This document shows positions 1 through 7,944 of a stretch of 33,273 nt of DNA, piece by piece. A model generated the notes under the pieces. That model saw nothing but the letters and a program-made list of their open reading frames with translations, ran no database searches and was not told where the DNA came from. The position numbers were made by a program, and so were the translations under genes. Source of the stretch: Candidatus Anammoximicrobium sp. (lineage in GTDB: Bacteria > Planctomycetota > Planctomycetia > Pirellulales > Pirellulaceae); contig JAAYYU010000247.1 in NCBI GenBank assembly GCA_012515235.1, positions 1-33,273 on the forward strand, read 5' to 3'. Numbering within the stretch: position 1 is the stretch's first letter; every line of letters begins with the position of its first letter.

Positions 1-1623
1 GCGGATCTGGGCGAGATGAAGCCCGGCCCGCGATGGGGCCAGTCGGAGCCGGGACTGGAACTTTTCTTCCAGGACCAGCCCATGACCCTGGCGCGGTGGC
101 CAAACGAAGGCTTTGTCAAGATCGTCGAGCTGCTGGGCCCGACGCTGACGGACGTGCGCGGCGCGAAGGGTTGCCAGGAGGGCATCTTCACCTACGACGG
201 CGACCGGCCCCAGCGCTGGAGCGGCGCACCGGACATCATGCTCCACGGCTTCTGGGCCCGCGACTGGGCCGACCAGCGGCTAAAGGTCGAGTCGATCGAC
301 ACCGAGAAGCGAGTCATCACGCTCCAGGCCCAGCCGCAGCACGCATTCGGGTTCCGCAAGGGCCATTGGTACTATGCTTACAATCTGCTGACCGAACTCG
401 ACCGGCCGGGCGAATGGTACCTGGACCGGCAGGCGGGCATCTTGTACTTCTGGCCGCCGGCGCCGATCGAGAACGGCAAGCCGATGATCTCGGTGCTGCC
501 CAACCTTGTGACCATGAAGGATGTTGCGTACGTCACGCTCCGCGGCATGACGCTGGAAACCTGCCGAGGCACGGCCGTCACGATCGCCGGCGGCAGCCAG
601 ACGCGCGTGGTCGGCTGCGTGATCCGAAACACCGGCGGATGGGCGGTGAGCCTGAGCGGACGGGAGAGCGGCGTCGTGGGCTGCGATCTGTACAACCTGG
701 CCGACGGCGGGGTCTCGATGTCCGGCGGCGACCGGAGGACGCTGACTCCCGCGGGCTTGTACGTGGACAATTGCCAGCTGTTCCGGTTCGGCCGCTGGAA
801 TCCGATCTGCAAACCGGGGGTGAACGTGGACGGCGTGGGCAATCGCGTGACCCACAACCTGTTCCACGACGCTCCGCACATGGCCGTGATGTGGGGCGGC
901 AACGACCACTTGTTCGAGTTCAACGAGTTCCACAGCGTGGTCCAAGGCTCCAACGACGCCGGGATCATGTACGCCGGCTACAATCCGGCCATGCGGGGAC
1001 ATACGATCCGCTACAACTACTTCCATCACGTCTACGGCTTCGAGGGCCGGGGCTGCAACGGCGTCTACCTGGACGACATGTTCTGCTCGGCCAGCATCTT
1101 CGGCAATGTGTTCTACCAAGTGCCGCGGGCGGCGTTCATCGGCGGCGGCCACGACAACGTGGTCGAGAACAACATCTTCGTGGACTGCAAGCCGGCGCTG
1201 CACATCGATGCGCGGATGATGGGCTGGGCCTCGGCGTCCGTGCCCATCATGAAAGAGCGGCTCGAAGCCGTGCCGTACCAAGAGGAGCCCTGGCGCAGCC
1301 GCTATCCGCAACTGCTGACGTACTTGGAGGGCAACTACGCCGAACCCCGAAACAACCTTGTCGCCCGCAACATCTGCTGGGGTGGGAAGTGGGACGAAGT
1401 CGAGGCGAAAGCCAAGCCCGGCGTCAAGTTCATCGACAACTTGACCGGCCAGGACCCGCAATTCGTGGACGCGGCGCACCTGAACTTCCAGCTGCGCGAG
1501 GACTCGCCGGCCTGGAAACTCGGCTTCCAGCGGATCCCGATCGAGAAGATCGGCCTGTACGCCAGCGACGACCGGGCCAGCTGGCCGGTCCAGCACGAGG
1601 TCCGGCCAAAGCCCGGGCCGTAA
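1..1623 (+). CDS. Secreted right-handed parallel beta-helix protein (5' partial)
   Basis: The frame is open from the first base, so the start codon and any signal peptide lie upstream; 540 codons are visible before the TAA. The first ~150 residues carry the phrases FQDQPMTLARWPNEGF and YLDRQAGILYFWPP, which I associate with the N-terminal region of large secreted planctomycete and Bacteroidetes beta-helix proteins. From about residue 170 to 420 there are short strand-turn repeats (GMTLETCRGTAVTI, NRVTHNLFHD, NVVENNIFVDC) with Asn- and Gly-rich turns, as in pectate lyase or chondroitinase B-like solenoids. The end (DPQFVDAAHLNFQLREDSPAWKLGF) matches the usual closing segment of that class. Such proteins bind or cleave acidic polysaccharide outside the cytoplasm, but the substrate and catalytic residues cannot be read here. 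It fits the carbohydrate-use theme of the window. Confidence 0.85.
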   Translation, partial: ADLGEMKPGPRWGQSEPGLELFFQDQPMTLARWPNEGFVKIVELLGPTLTDVRGAKGCQEGIFTYDGDRPQRWSGAPDIMLHGFWARDWADQRLKVESIDTEKRVITLQAQPQHAFGFRKGHWYYAYNLLTELDRPGEWYLDRQAGILYFWPPAPIENGKPMISVLPNLVTMKDVAYVTLRGMTLETCRGTAVTIAGGSQTRVVGCVIRNTGGWAVSLSGRESGVVGCDLYNLADGGVSMSGGDRRTLTPAGLYVDNCQLFRFGRWNPICKPGVNVDGVGNRVTHNLFHDAPHMAVMWGGNDHLFEFNEFHSVVQGSNDAGIMYAGYNPAMRGHTIRYNYFHHVYGFEGRGCNGVYLDDMFCSASIFGNVFYQVPRAAFIGGGHDNVVENNIFVDCKPALHIDARMMGWASASVPIMKERLEAVPYQEEPWRSRYPQLLTYLEGNYAEPRNNLVARNICWGGKWDEVEAKAKPGVKFIDNLTGQDPQFVDAAHLNFQLREDSPAWKLGFQRIPIEKIGLYASDDRASWPVQHEVRPKPGP

Positions 1624-1782
1624 CGTCGTTTTCGGTCGGCAACTTGCTTCCAGGCTCGCCTGTCTTGCTTGGGCGAACGGCAGGCGTCTGCCCACCGGTT
1701 CCTTGGCTGCCCGCAGGCTGTGCCCTCGGAATCTCCCTTTTTATCAAGCCCGTCCGTGCGCGTCCCGCACCCGGCCGCCCGC

Positions 1783-2278
1783 TCAGCGGGCCAGCGGGTT
1801 CACCGCGTGGACCGTGCGTGTCTGCTCCTCCACTTGCGATGGCAGATAGCCCTTCATCCAGGCCTTGGCCCGATAACGGAAATCATCGCCGCGGGGCAGC
1901 ATTTCGACAGGCCGCAAATAGCTGGCCAGCGGGTCCTGGGCGGAAGCCGCGGTATGGGGGTGCTCGTGGCAGCCGACGCACGACTTGGTCTCGCCCGGCC
2001 GCGGGTCAATCCAGGGTGAGTTGATTGCCCACCACGCGGCGGTCGCTGTCAAGCACCTGCAGGTGCAGCAGGCGATCGGCCGGCACCTGCAGATACAACG
2101 ACCCGTCGGACGCCAGCGGTACGGCGACCTCAGGCCGCGAACCACACCAGCCCAAAGCCAACGCCGCCTGACGGCGGACCTCGACCCCGTCGTCGTCCCG
2201 CACGAGTCTTCCGATGCGAGGCATGTTGAACGGGGCCTTTCGTGACAACAGGCGTGCGTGGCGAGCGTCGGGATAGCA
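1783..2278 (-). pseudogene. Frameshifted C-terminal remnant of a HzsA-like c-type cytochrome protein
   Basis: Two minus-strand frames together encode a recognisable protein end. The first (to about 2010) reads DGSLYLQVPADRLLHLQVLD then VVGNQLT and stops at once. The next frame continues WIDPRPGETKSCVGCHE, with a CxxCH haem-binding motif, then about 60 residues to a TGA at 1783. Deleting one C from the ACCCTGG run near 2018 would restore QLTWIDPRPGETKSCVGCH. This layout (DGSxYxxVPAD, then PGExxSCxGCHE) is typical of the C-terminal part of hydrazine-synthase-alpha-like proteins, which are common in planctomycetes and are not evidence of anammox. Upstream, a HEAT-like piece (VEVRRQAALALGW) precedes it, and a stop codon at 2279-2281 closes the frame. 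No full-length gene exists here, so it is a decayed fragment unless several sequencing errors are involved. Confidence 0.6.
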
Positions 2279-2602
2279 TCAGGATACTGGGAAACGGTGC
2301 TCCGGCGCAGGTTGCGTGCGGCCCTCGGCGGCCTCACACGCACGCAATCACGCCCGGCGGGTCATCACGGGCACTGCCCCCAGGGACAACGCTTATCTTG
2401 TTGACACGTGATTCATGCGTCCTTTGGAGCTTCCCGGCCAAGTGCCAAGGCATCACATCGACCAACTGCCCTGGAGACCGTTCTTGACCGATCCTGGTCA
2501 AGTGGACGGAGGTCTCCTGGAAAACGATCCTGGCTGCCGCCGGCTTCGTTCCGCCCGATCCCCTTTCCGGCCGGGCGCGAACCGGACCTGGTGATGACTG
2601 CG
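2279..2602. other. Gene-free gap with a nested inverted repeat
   Basis: About 320 bases between the cytochrome remnant and the end of the Gfo/Idh/MocA gene. No convincing reading frame was found. The one visible structure is the nested inverted repeat at 2473-2517, described separately. Confidence 0.5.
2473..2517. repeat. Nested inverted repeat downstream of the Gfo/Idh/MocA gene
   Basis: Outer arms GGAGACC (2473-2479) and GGTCTCC (2511-2517) enclose inner arms CTTGACC (2483-2489) and GGTCAAG (2496-2502) around a 6-base loop. Both arm pairs are perfect over 7 bp and are separated by an asymmetric internal loop. It lies about 85 bases past the stop of the minus-strand gene ending at 2603. There is no T-run on either side, so it is not a classical intrinsic terminator. 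It may be a transcript-end structure or a protein-binding site. Confidence 0.45.
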
Positions 2603-3787
2603 TCATGTTTGCGTGTCGAATTGGGGGATCTTCAAGGTTTCGCCGTCTTTCAGGGCGGACTGGTGGGCGATGATTCCGGGCACGGTCATGGCCAAGGCCT
2701 CGTGGATGTTCACCAGCGGTTCGCGGTTTTCGAGGATTGCGGTGATGAATTCGTGGGTCAGCCGGCCGTGGGAGCCGCCATGTCCGCCTTCGGCCACTCG
2801 GGGCGGGAGCGGCGGGCGGTCGATGTTGGGGAGGTTCTTTTCCGCGCCCTGGTACGTCGTGCCGTTCATCCAGCCTCGCTCGCCAAACACCCGGCCCGTT
2901 TCCGCGCCCAGGCTGTGGATCGACCGGGTCCGGCACATGCGGAACGAGCCGCCCTCGCTGGTCTGAAACAGGGCGATCTCGTCGCTGAACGGGTTGTTGT
3001 AACGGTTGGCTCCGGGCAGGAAGGCCTCCTGCTGGCCGCGGAAGCCCTGGCACGAAACGGCCGTCAGCCGTTTGCCGGTCACACCCACGTAGTAGGCCGT
3101 GGCATGGGTGGGGTACCAGGCCGGCGGCATGCCCCGCCGCCAGTCTTTGTACGAGTCGAGCACGCCGACCAGGTAGTGATGGTACTCGCCTTCCGCGTAC
3201 ACGAGTCGCCCGAAGCCGCCTGCGGCATAGACCTGCCGCATCGCGTAACAGTCGGCCCTATAGGAACTCGTCTCGGCCATCATGTATTTCAGGCCGCTCT
3301 GCTTCACGGCCTCGAAGAGCTGTTCGGCGTCTTCGATCGATCCCAACGTCGCGGGCACGGCGGTCATCACGTGCTTTCCGTGCTGGAGCGCCGTGATGCT
3401 GTGCCGGGCGTGGCTCGCCGCGTCGGTGGCCAGAAAGACGGCTTCAATCTTCGGGTCCTGGAGCAGCACTTCCAGCGATTCGTACGTCTTCTCGCAACGG
3501 CAGGCCTTGGCCAGCCCCGCGCAACGGTCGGGAAACAAGTCGCTGACGGCCACGATCTCGACATTGGGATGGTCCTGAAAACTGAACGCCGCGCCGAACC
3601 GGCAGACGCCGTAGCCCACGATGCCGCAGCGGATCTTGCGGTCGGACACCGGCTGCCACTTCGGCTCCGGTTTTTCCGCCGCCGCAGCCGCTGCGGCGGC
3701 GGCCAAGTGTCCGGTCACGGCCGCGCCGAGCGAACCGATGCCCATCGTTCCGAGAAAATCACGCCGGTCAACCGAATGCTCTGACAT
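2603..3787 (-). CDS. Tat-exported Gfo/Idh/MocA-family oxidoreductase, EKP motif absent
   Basis: The 394-residue protein opens with a twin-arginine signal (RRDFLG at residues 8-13, then a hydrophobic and Ala-rich stretch to about 38), so it is probably exported folded with its cofactor. The Rossmann nucleotide-binding loop is GIVGYGVCRFG (residues 55-65), and VSDLFPDR follows the second strand. The C-terminal domain has the usual features of NAD(P)-dependent sugar or inositol dehydrogenases, including LTHEFITAILENREPLVNIHEAL near the end. Where the family normally has an EKP tripeptide with the catalytic Lys, this protein reads HVMTAVPATL (residues 139-148), so the Lys is missing. It may bind a nucleotide or sugar without the classical chemistry, or belong to a divergent subfamily. 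The ATG at 3787 is preceded by GAGGTGA at good spacing. Confidence 0.9.
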   Translation of the reverse strand: MSEHSVDRRDFLGTMGIGSLGAAVTGHLAAAAAAAAAEKPEPKWQPVSDRKIRCGIVGYGVCRFGAAFSFQDHPNVEIVAVSDLFPDRCAGLAKACRCEKTYESLEVLLQDPKIEAVFLATDAASHARHSITALQHGKHVMTAVPATLGSIEDAEQLFEAVKQSGLKYMMAETSSYRADCYAMRQVYAAGGFGRLVYAEGEYHHYLVGVLDSYKDWRRGMPPAWYPTHATAYYVGVTGKRLTAVSCQGFRGQQEAFLPGANRYNNPFSDEIALFQTSEGGSFRMCRTRSIHSLGAETGRVFGERGWMNGTTYQGAEKNLPNIDRPPLPPRVAEGGHGGSHGRLTHEFITAILENREPLVNIHEALAMTVPGIIAHQSALKDGETLKIPQFDTQT

Positions 3788-3897
3788 GGGTCACCTCTGG
3801 GGCTGGGTGGACTGGGCTGGGGGGACACGCGACGCCATCCAGCCTAGAATCGAGCCCCAGTGACCGCAAGAGGTGCCGGCAGCGCGAAGACGCATGC

Positions 3898-3917
3898 GCT
3901 TCAGGCAGTTCTGAAGC
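3898..3917 (-). terminator. Hairpin just past the PP2C phosphatase gene, possible terminator
   Basis: GCTTCAG and CTGAAGC form a perfect 7-bp stem around a 6-base loop, 8 bases beyond the stop at 3925. There is no clear T-run, so this would be a weak terminator or an RNA 3' stabiliser. Confidence 0.35.
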
Positions 3918-3924
3918 TGAGCCA

Positions 3925-5121
3925 TTACACGGATTCCGCCTTGACGACGACCACCGTCATGTCGTCATCCTGGATGTGATGCGCGGTGAACTGGCGGACT
4001 TGCGTCAGCAGCTGTTCGATGACGTTGAAGGCAGAACGATGCCGGTTCTCGCGGACCACGTCCAAGGCCCGCTCGACGCCAAACATCGTGGCGCCGCTGC
4101 GCGGCAGGTCGTGCGTCGAGGTGGATTCGGTGATCCCGTCCGTCATCAGGAGCAGCAAGTCGCCGGGCTGCAAAGCGATTTCCGCCTCGCACCCGGCGAT
4201 CATGTCCGCTCCCAGCCCCAGCGGCGGCTGTTGGCTGTCCAGCGTGCAGACCGTCCCGGAGTGGCGGACGACAAAAGCCTGGTGACCGGCAGCGGCATAA
4301 CGCAGGACCAGCGAGCCGGGAGTCAGATGCACCAGGACAAGAGTCACGAAGCTCTCGCCCTTCGTGTCGTCGCACAACAGCTGATTGCTGTGAAGAAGAA
4401 TCTGTCCCGGCGAGGTGACCGTCCGCGAAAACGCCCGCAAGTAGGCGCGCGCATCGGCCGCCAGAATGGCCGGCCCCAAGCCATGTCCGCTGACGTCGCC
4501 CAGCACGATACCCACCGCATGATCCGAGACCGTGACGTAGTCGAAGAAATCGCCCCCGGTCTCGGCCGCCGGGTAACAGACGCCCGCGATGTCAAAGCCG
4601 GGCACTCGCGGCGAGGCCGTCGGCAACATCCGCCTCTGCAGTTCCCCCGCAGCCTGCAACTGCGACTTGGTGTGATTCAGCTTCGCGGATTTGCCGATCC
4701 CTCGCTGGCGACGGCGGACCACGGCGACGGCCCGGCGAATACAGACGTCCAGCATGTCAGCCGTCAAATGGTCCTTGACCAGAAAATCCTGCGCACCTCG
4801 GCGCATCGCCTCCGCCGCGACGGCCTCATTTCCAAATCCGGTCACCATCACGACGGCAGGAAAACCGTGGTTGTGTGAATTGCCGTTACGCAGCTTGGCG
4901 AGAATCTCCAGGCCGTCCACATCCGGCAGGAGGCAATCCAAGAGCACGCAATGGGGATTGTCGCGAAGGCGGGATTCGTGTCCCAACTGGCCCGTGTCGG
5001 CTTCGTAGACGACCGCCTGCTGGCTCCTCGCCCAGCGCCCGCCTTCGATAAACCGCCGGAGCAATTTCCGATCTGTCGGCGAGTCGTCGACAATCAGAAT
5101 TTTTATCGCTTCCTTAGCCAT
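3925..5121 (-). CDS. Response regulator with PP2C/SpoIIE-type phosphatase output (RsbU-like)
   Basis: The 398-residue protein has an N-terminal receiver domain (residues about 5-130): acidic pair D12/D13, phospho-acceptor Asp62 in LLDCLLPDVDG, Thr94, and Lys116 in FLVKD. A linker with a predicted helix (about 145-165, ELQRRMLP) leads to a PP2C-type Ser/Thr phosphatase domain. Metal-binding motifs are visible: ETGGDFFDY (187-195), GDVSGHG (208-214), TDGITES (327-333) and the final QDDDMTVVVVK (384-394). Family knowledge: such proteins dephosphorylate anti-anti-sigma factors in partner-switching stress or development circuits. No STAS or HPK-like kinase partner lies in the window. I chose the ATG at 5121 because the receiver domain begins at once; an in-frame GTG at 5145 would add 8 residues. 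Confidence 0.92.
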   Translation of the reverse strand: MAKEAIKILIVDDSPTDRKLLRRFIEGGRWARSQQAVVYEADTGQLGHESRLRDNPHCVLLDCLLPDVDGLEILAKLRNGNSHNHGFPAVVMVTGFGNEAVAAEAMRRGAQDFLVKDHLTADMLDVCIRRAVAVVRRRQRGIGKSAKLNHTKSQLQAAGELQRRMLPTASPRVPGFDIAGVCYPAAETGGDFFDYVTVSDHAVGIVLGDVSGHGLGPAILAADARAYLRAFSRTVTSPGQILLHSNQLLCDDTKGESFVTLVLVHLTPGSLVLRYAAAGHQAFVVRHSGTVCTLDSQQPPLGLGADMIAGCEAEIALQPGDLLLLMTDGITESTSTHDLPRSGATMFGVERALDVVRENRHRSAFNVIEQLLTQVRQFTAHHIQDDDMTVVVVKAESV

Positions 5122-5488
5122 ATCGCGACCAAACGGCAAAGGCACTTCCGCATGAATGTGACGACGCCCATCCTCCCGAGGCGAGGGCCGCCTTCCGTTT
5201 CGGCCGCGACTTCCGGCTCGACGACAAGTCTCCCTGATTTACTCACCATTCATCATTTTCACTCTGGCATCCAAATCGTCAACCCCCATGCCCCTCTGCA
5301 GGGCCATGCAAAACTTCGCACTGATTCCCGGCTGTCCGGCATCCGCCCGGTTTCCGCGTTGGTGGCCGCGGGCCGTGTCGAGGTTGGATCGCACACGGTT
5401 CCCGCAAACCGCGACGGAGCCAGACGCCGGCCTGCCGATCCTCTGCGAGCATTTGTTCTTCAGGTTCCATGTCACTTTGCGGACAAAC
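5122..5488. other. Gap between the phosphatase gene and the lipoprotein terminator
   Basis: About 370 bases. It should contain the promoter of the phosphatase gene. I could not assign -35/-10 boxes with confidence and see no gene or clear repeat. Confidence 0.4.
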
Positions 5489-5520
5489 AAAAAAATCCCG
5501 GTGGGTTGGTCCCACCGGGA
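5489..5520 (-). terminator. Strong intrinsic terminator of the repeat lipoprotein gene
   Basis: On the minus strand, TCCCGGTGGG pairs perfectly over 10 bp with CCCACCGGGA around a 5-base loop. The stem is followed within one base by a run of seven T. It lies 31 bases past the stop codon at 5551. Confidence 0.93.
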
Positions 5521-5550
5521 TGGCATTGGCACAGTCTACCGAACCACCGG

Positions 5551-5934
5551 TCACGACTTCGGCTGCTCTGGAGCCGGAGCGGGGGCGGGAGCCTCTTTCG
5601 CGGGCTCGGCCTTGGGTTCTTCCTTGGCGGGCTCAGCCTTGGGTTCTTCCTTGGCGGGCTCGGCCTTGGGTTCTTCCTTGGCGGGCTCCGGAGCGGCTTC
5701 TTCTTTGGCGGGCTCTTGAGCCATCTCCTGTTTCGGTTCCTCGGCGGCAGGCGCAGCCGCAGGCTCTTCCGCGACCGGTTGCTCAGGGGTGGTCGTTACC
5801 GACGAATCGGGGGTCGTCGTGGCGGACGAATCGTATCCCGAAGGAGACGGCGCTGGTGGGGGCGGCGTGCAGCCTGCCACCACAATCAAGCCTACCACCG
5901 ACAGAGTGAAAACCAACACTACTTGAGCCTTCAT
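5551..5934 (-). CDS. Small lipoprotein with Glu/Pro/Ala/Lys tandem repeats
   Basis: The 127-residue protein has a hydrophobic N-terminus ending in a lipobox-like VVAGC, with Cys22 as the probable lipidated residue. The rest is low-complexity: a Pro/Ser/Thr stretch (23-50), then Glu/Ala/Pro-rich sequence with nonapeptide repeats of the EPAKEEPKA type (about residues 83-115). At DNA level these are three near-identical 27-bp units starting at 5611, 5638 and 5665. Extended, charged, Pro-rich lipoproteins of this kind can span or tether envelope layers, but no function is implied by homology. The gene is monocistronic, since a strong terminator follows. GGAAGGAG lies upstream of the ATG. The repeat number may vary between strains by slippage. 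Confidence 0.85.
   Translation of the reverse strand: MKAQVVLVFTLSVVGLIVVAGCTPPPPAPSPSGYDSSATTTPDSSVTTTPEQPVAEEPAAAPAAEEPKQEMAQEPAKEEAAPEPAKEEPKAEPAKEEPKAEPAKEEPKAEPAKEAPAPAPAPEQPKS
5611..5691. repeat. Three 27-bp in-frame tandem repeats
   Basis: Units 5611-5637, 5638-5664 and 5665-5691 differ at only a few bases and encode the nonapeptide repeats of the lipoprotein. The 27-bp period keeps the frame, so unit gain or loss would only change tail length. Confidence 0.85.
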
Positions 5935-6175
5935 AATCCTTCGCTCCTTCCCAAAAATCGTGAAACGTTTGCCAACCAGCGCACCGCATTGTCACCGCCA
6001 AGTGCGAAATCCAAACGGCAAGTTCAGGCGTGACAGCCGGAGTGTACACAACGCGTGTATTTTAACCACAAATGTCCGCACGGAACAGGGAGGGGCAAGC
6101 CATTGTCGGCAGCGGCCAGGATTTGGCGTCCGCGACCGGCACTACAACCCGTTCCAAGCGTTGAGTTTAGCAGAC

Positions 6176-6628
6176 TCACCAATCAACGGCGACCTTGATC
6201 ACGACTTTGTGGACATTTCCGATGGTGGCCAACGGTGCGTGGGCATCCTCGGGAAACAGGATGGCAAAGTACCCGGCGGGAACCTCCAGCCAAGTCTCCG
6301 GACGGTCGTAGAAAAAGCCAATGTCCTTCTCGGCGTCGTACGGCGTGGCAAGACGCTCGCACAACTCGGTCGGCCGCCAGCCAATCAAATCGACGCCCGC
6401 CACCAGGTACTGGATGTCGATGTGCTTGCGGTGAAATTCAAGCAGCGACTTCTCGCGGCCACGGCCTTGGTCCGTCCCCATCATCGCAAACAGACGACGG
6501 CCGTCCAGTTCGTGCCGGCCGGGCGGGAGTTGCTTCAAATCGGGCCGGCGCAGAAACTCGAAGCCGGCGCGAAAACCGGGGTGAACGCAAAGGCAACGTT
6601 CGAAACGTGACAAATGGTCGAGGATCAC
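6176..6628 (-). CDS. YhcH/YjgK/YiaL (DUF386) family cupin-like sugar protein
   Basis: A 150-residue protein matching the DUF386 family in length and pattern: opening (M)ILDHLSRFERC, LLEFHRKHIDIQYLVAG with the likely metal-binding His and Glu residues, FYDRPETWLEVPAGYFAILFPEDAHAP, and the end NVHKVVIKVAV. The family forms a beta-sandwich with a bound metal. Members sit in sialic acid or other sugar operons, where they are thought to act on sugar anomers or acid-sugar intermediates; the exact reaction is unsettled for most. I chose the GTG at 6628 because GGTGGAG precedes it at normal spacing and the family begins here. A GTG at 6667 would add 13 residues and overlap the upstream gene. It follows the oxidoreductase gene by 26 bases on the same strand, so the two are probably co-transcribed and may act on one sugar. 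Confidence 0.88.
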   Translation of the reverse strand: MILDHLSRFERCLCVHPGFRAGFEFLRRPDLKQLPPGRHELDGRRLFAMMGTDQGRGREKSLLEFHRKHIDIQYLVAGVDLIGWRPTELCERLATPYDAEKDIGFFYDRPETWLEVPAGYFAILFPEDAHAPLATIGNVHKVVIKVAVDW

Positions 6629-6654
6629 GGCGTCTTTCTCCACCTTGTTTAGGG

Positions 6655-7944
6655 TCACAGTTTCCACGGCTCGCGATAGGCCCGGCTCAGCAGGCGGTTG
6701 GCCGTCTCGTCGCCGAGGAACTGCTCGCGATCCGGGGCCCAGCGCAGTTTGCGCCGCAACTGCATGGCGATGTTGCCGATGTGGCAGATCGTGTTACAGC
6801 GTTGACCGATCTCGGCTGGGAAGTAGGGGTCTTGGCGCGATTTGACACAGTCCAGGAAGTTGCGGTGTTCGCCCTGGGGGCAGGTGTACAAGTGCGTTTC
6901 CTCGGGCCCGATGACGCTGTCCAGAATCTTTTGTGACGAGGCTTCGACCGGCGCTCGCCAGCCCTTGTTGCCGACCCACCCGTCGCTGCCCTCGAAACGG
7001 ATCGACGGCCCGGTGCTCTTGACGGTCAGCGTCACGCCGTTGGCGTACTTGTACGTGAGTTCGAACTGGTGCGCCGTGTCGTACAGGCCACCCGCGTGGT
7101 ACTTGCCGACGCCTTCCACTTCGATCGGCCCCGTGTGCTCGGTGTCGTTCCCCCACTGGGCCGTGTCCAGCAAGTGCATGCCCCAGTCCGTGAGCATGCC
7201 GCCCGAATAGTCGCTGATCCAGCGAAAGTTGAAGTGGACACGCGCGGGGCAATAGGGTGCCCAAGGAGCCGGGCCCAGCCACAGATCCCAGTCCAGTCCG
7301 GCTGGCACCGGCGCCGGCGTGGGGTCGCCGGGACTGCCCGGCCCCGCCGGCAGACCGACGTGGATCGCGTGCAGCTTGCCAAGGCGTCCGTTGCGGACCA
7401 GTTCCGCCATGCGCAGGTACTGGGGCACCGAGCGGTCCTCGGTCGACGTCTGATAGACAATCCCGTAACGCTGGACTGCCTCGCACAGCACGCGGCCCTC
7501 CGCGACCGTCAACGTCGGCTTCTCGCAGATCACGTCCTTGCCGGCCTGGGCCGCCAGCACCGACATGGGCACGTGCCAGTGGTCGGGCGTGGAGATCATC
7601 ACGGCATCCACGTCGGCGCGGTCGATTACCTCGCGAAAATCCTTGGTGACCTGGCACTGGAACCCGTCGCCCAGCCGGTTCTTGACGTCCGACACGGCAC
7701 GCTTCAAGTTGTCCTGGTCGACCTCGCACAGCGCAACGACCTGCGCGTCCTGGTTTCGAATGAAGGCGTGCATGTTGGCCCGGCCTTGCCCGCCAAGTCC
7801 CAGAAAGCCGATGGCGATCCGCTCCGACGGAGCAACGGACTCGCCGAGGCCCAACGCTCGGGCCGGGATGATCGTCGGTGCCGCGGCGACGGCCGCCGCC
7901 GTTTTCAGAAAACTCCGCCGTGTCCAGACCGGCTCGCGTGACAT
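6655..7944 (-). CDS. Tat-exported Gfo/Idh/MocA-family dehydrogenase
   Basis: The 429-residue protein has a twin-arginine signal (RRSFLK, residues 9-14, then an Ala-rich hydrophobic core). The nucleotide-binding loop is GFLGLGGQGRANM (46-58). Other family motifs are STPDHWHV (118-125), CEKP with the catalytic Lys142 (140-143), and GGMLTDWGMHLLDTAQW in the C-terminal domain. This layout is typical of the large planctomycete family of exported dehydrogenases that probably oxidise sugars or inositols with a tightly held NAD(P). Unlike the gene at 2603-3787, the EKP lysine is present. AGGAG lies about 9 bases before the ATG. The YhcH-type gene follows 26 bases downstream. Confidence 0.93.
   Translation of the reverse strand: MSREPVWTRRSFLKTAAAVAAAPTIIPARALGLGESVAPSERIAIGFLGLGGQGRANMHAFIRNQDAQVVALCEVDQDNLKRAVSDVKNRLGDGFQCQVTKDFREVIDRADVDAVMISTPDHWHVPMSVLAAQAGKDVICEKPTLTVAEGRVLCEAVQRYGIVYQTSTEDRSVPQYLRMAELVRNGRLGKLHAIHVGLPAGPGSPGDPTPAPVPAGLDWDLWLGPAPWAPYCPARVHFNFRWISDYSGGMLTDWGMHLLDTAQWGNDTEHTGPIEVEGVGKYHAGGLYDTAHQFELTYKYANGVTLTVKSTGPSIRFEGSDGWVGNKGWRAPVEASSQKILDSVIGPEETHLYTCPQGEHRNFLDCVKSRQDPYFPAEIGQRCNTICHIGNIAMQLRRKLRWAPDREQFLGDETANRLLSRAYREPWKL

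Noticed and set aside
1783..2278. Evidence of anammox metabolism from the HzsA-like fragment
   Set aside because: HzsA-like proteins are widespread in non-anammox planctomycetes, and no other anammox gene is present.
2408..3784. 458-codon plus-strand open frame
   Set aside because: It is the antisense shadow of the Gfo/Idh/MocA gene, with His/Arg/Val-rich composition and no domain.
4951..6033. 360-codon plus-strand frame with Gly/Leu/Phe repeats
   Set aside because: Its repeats are the antisense reading of the 27-bp lipoprotein repeats, and it crosses a strong terminator on the other strand.
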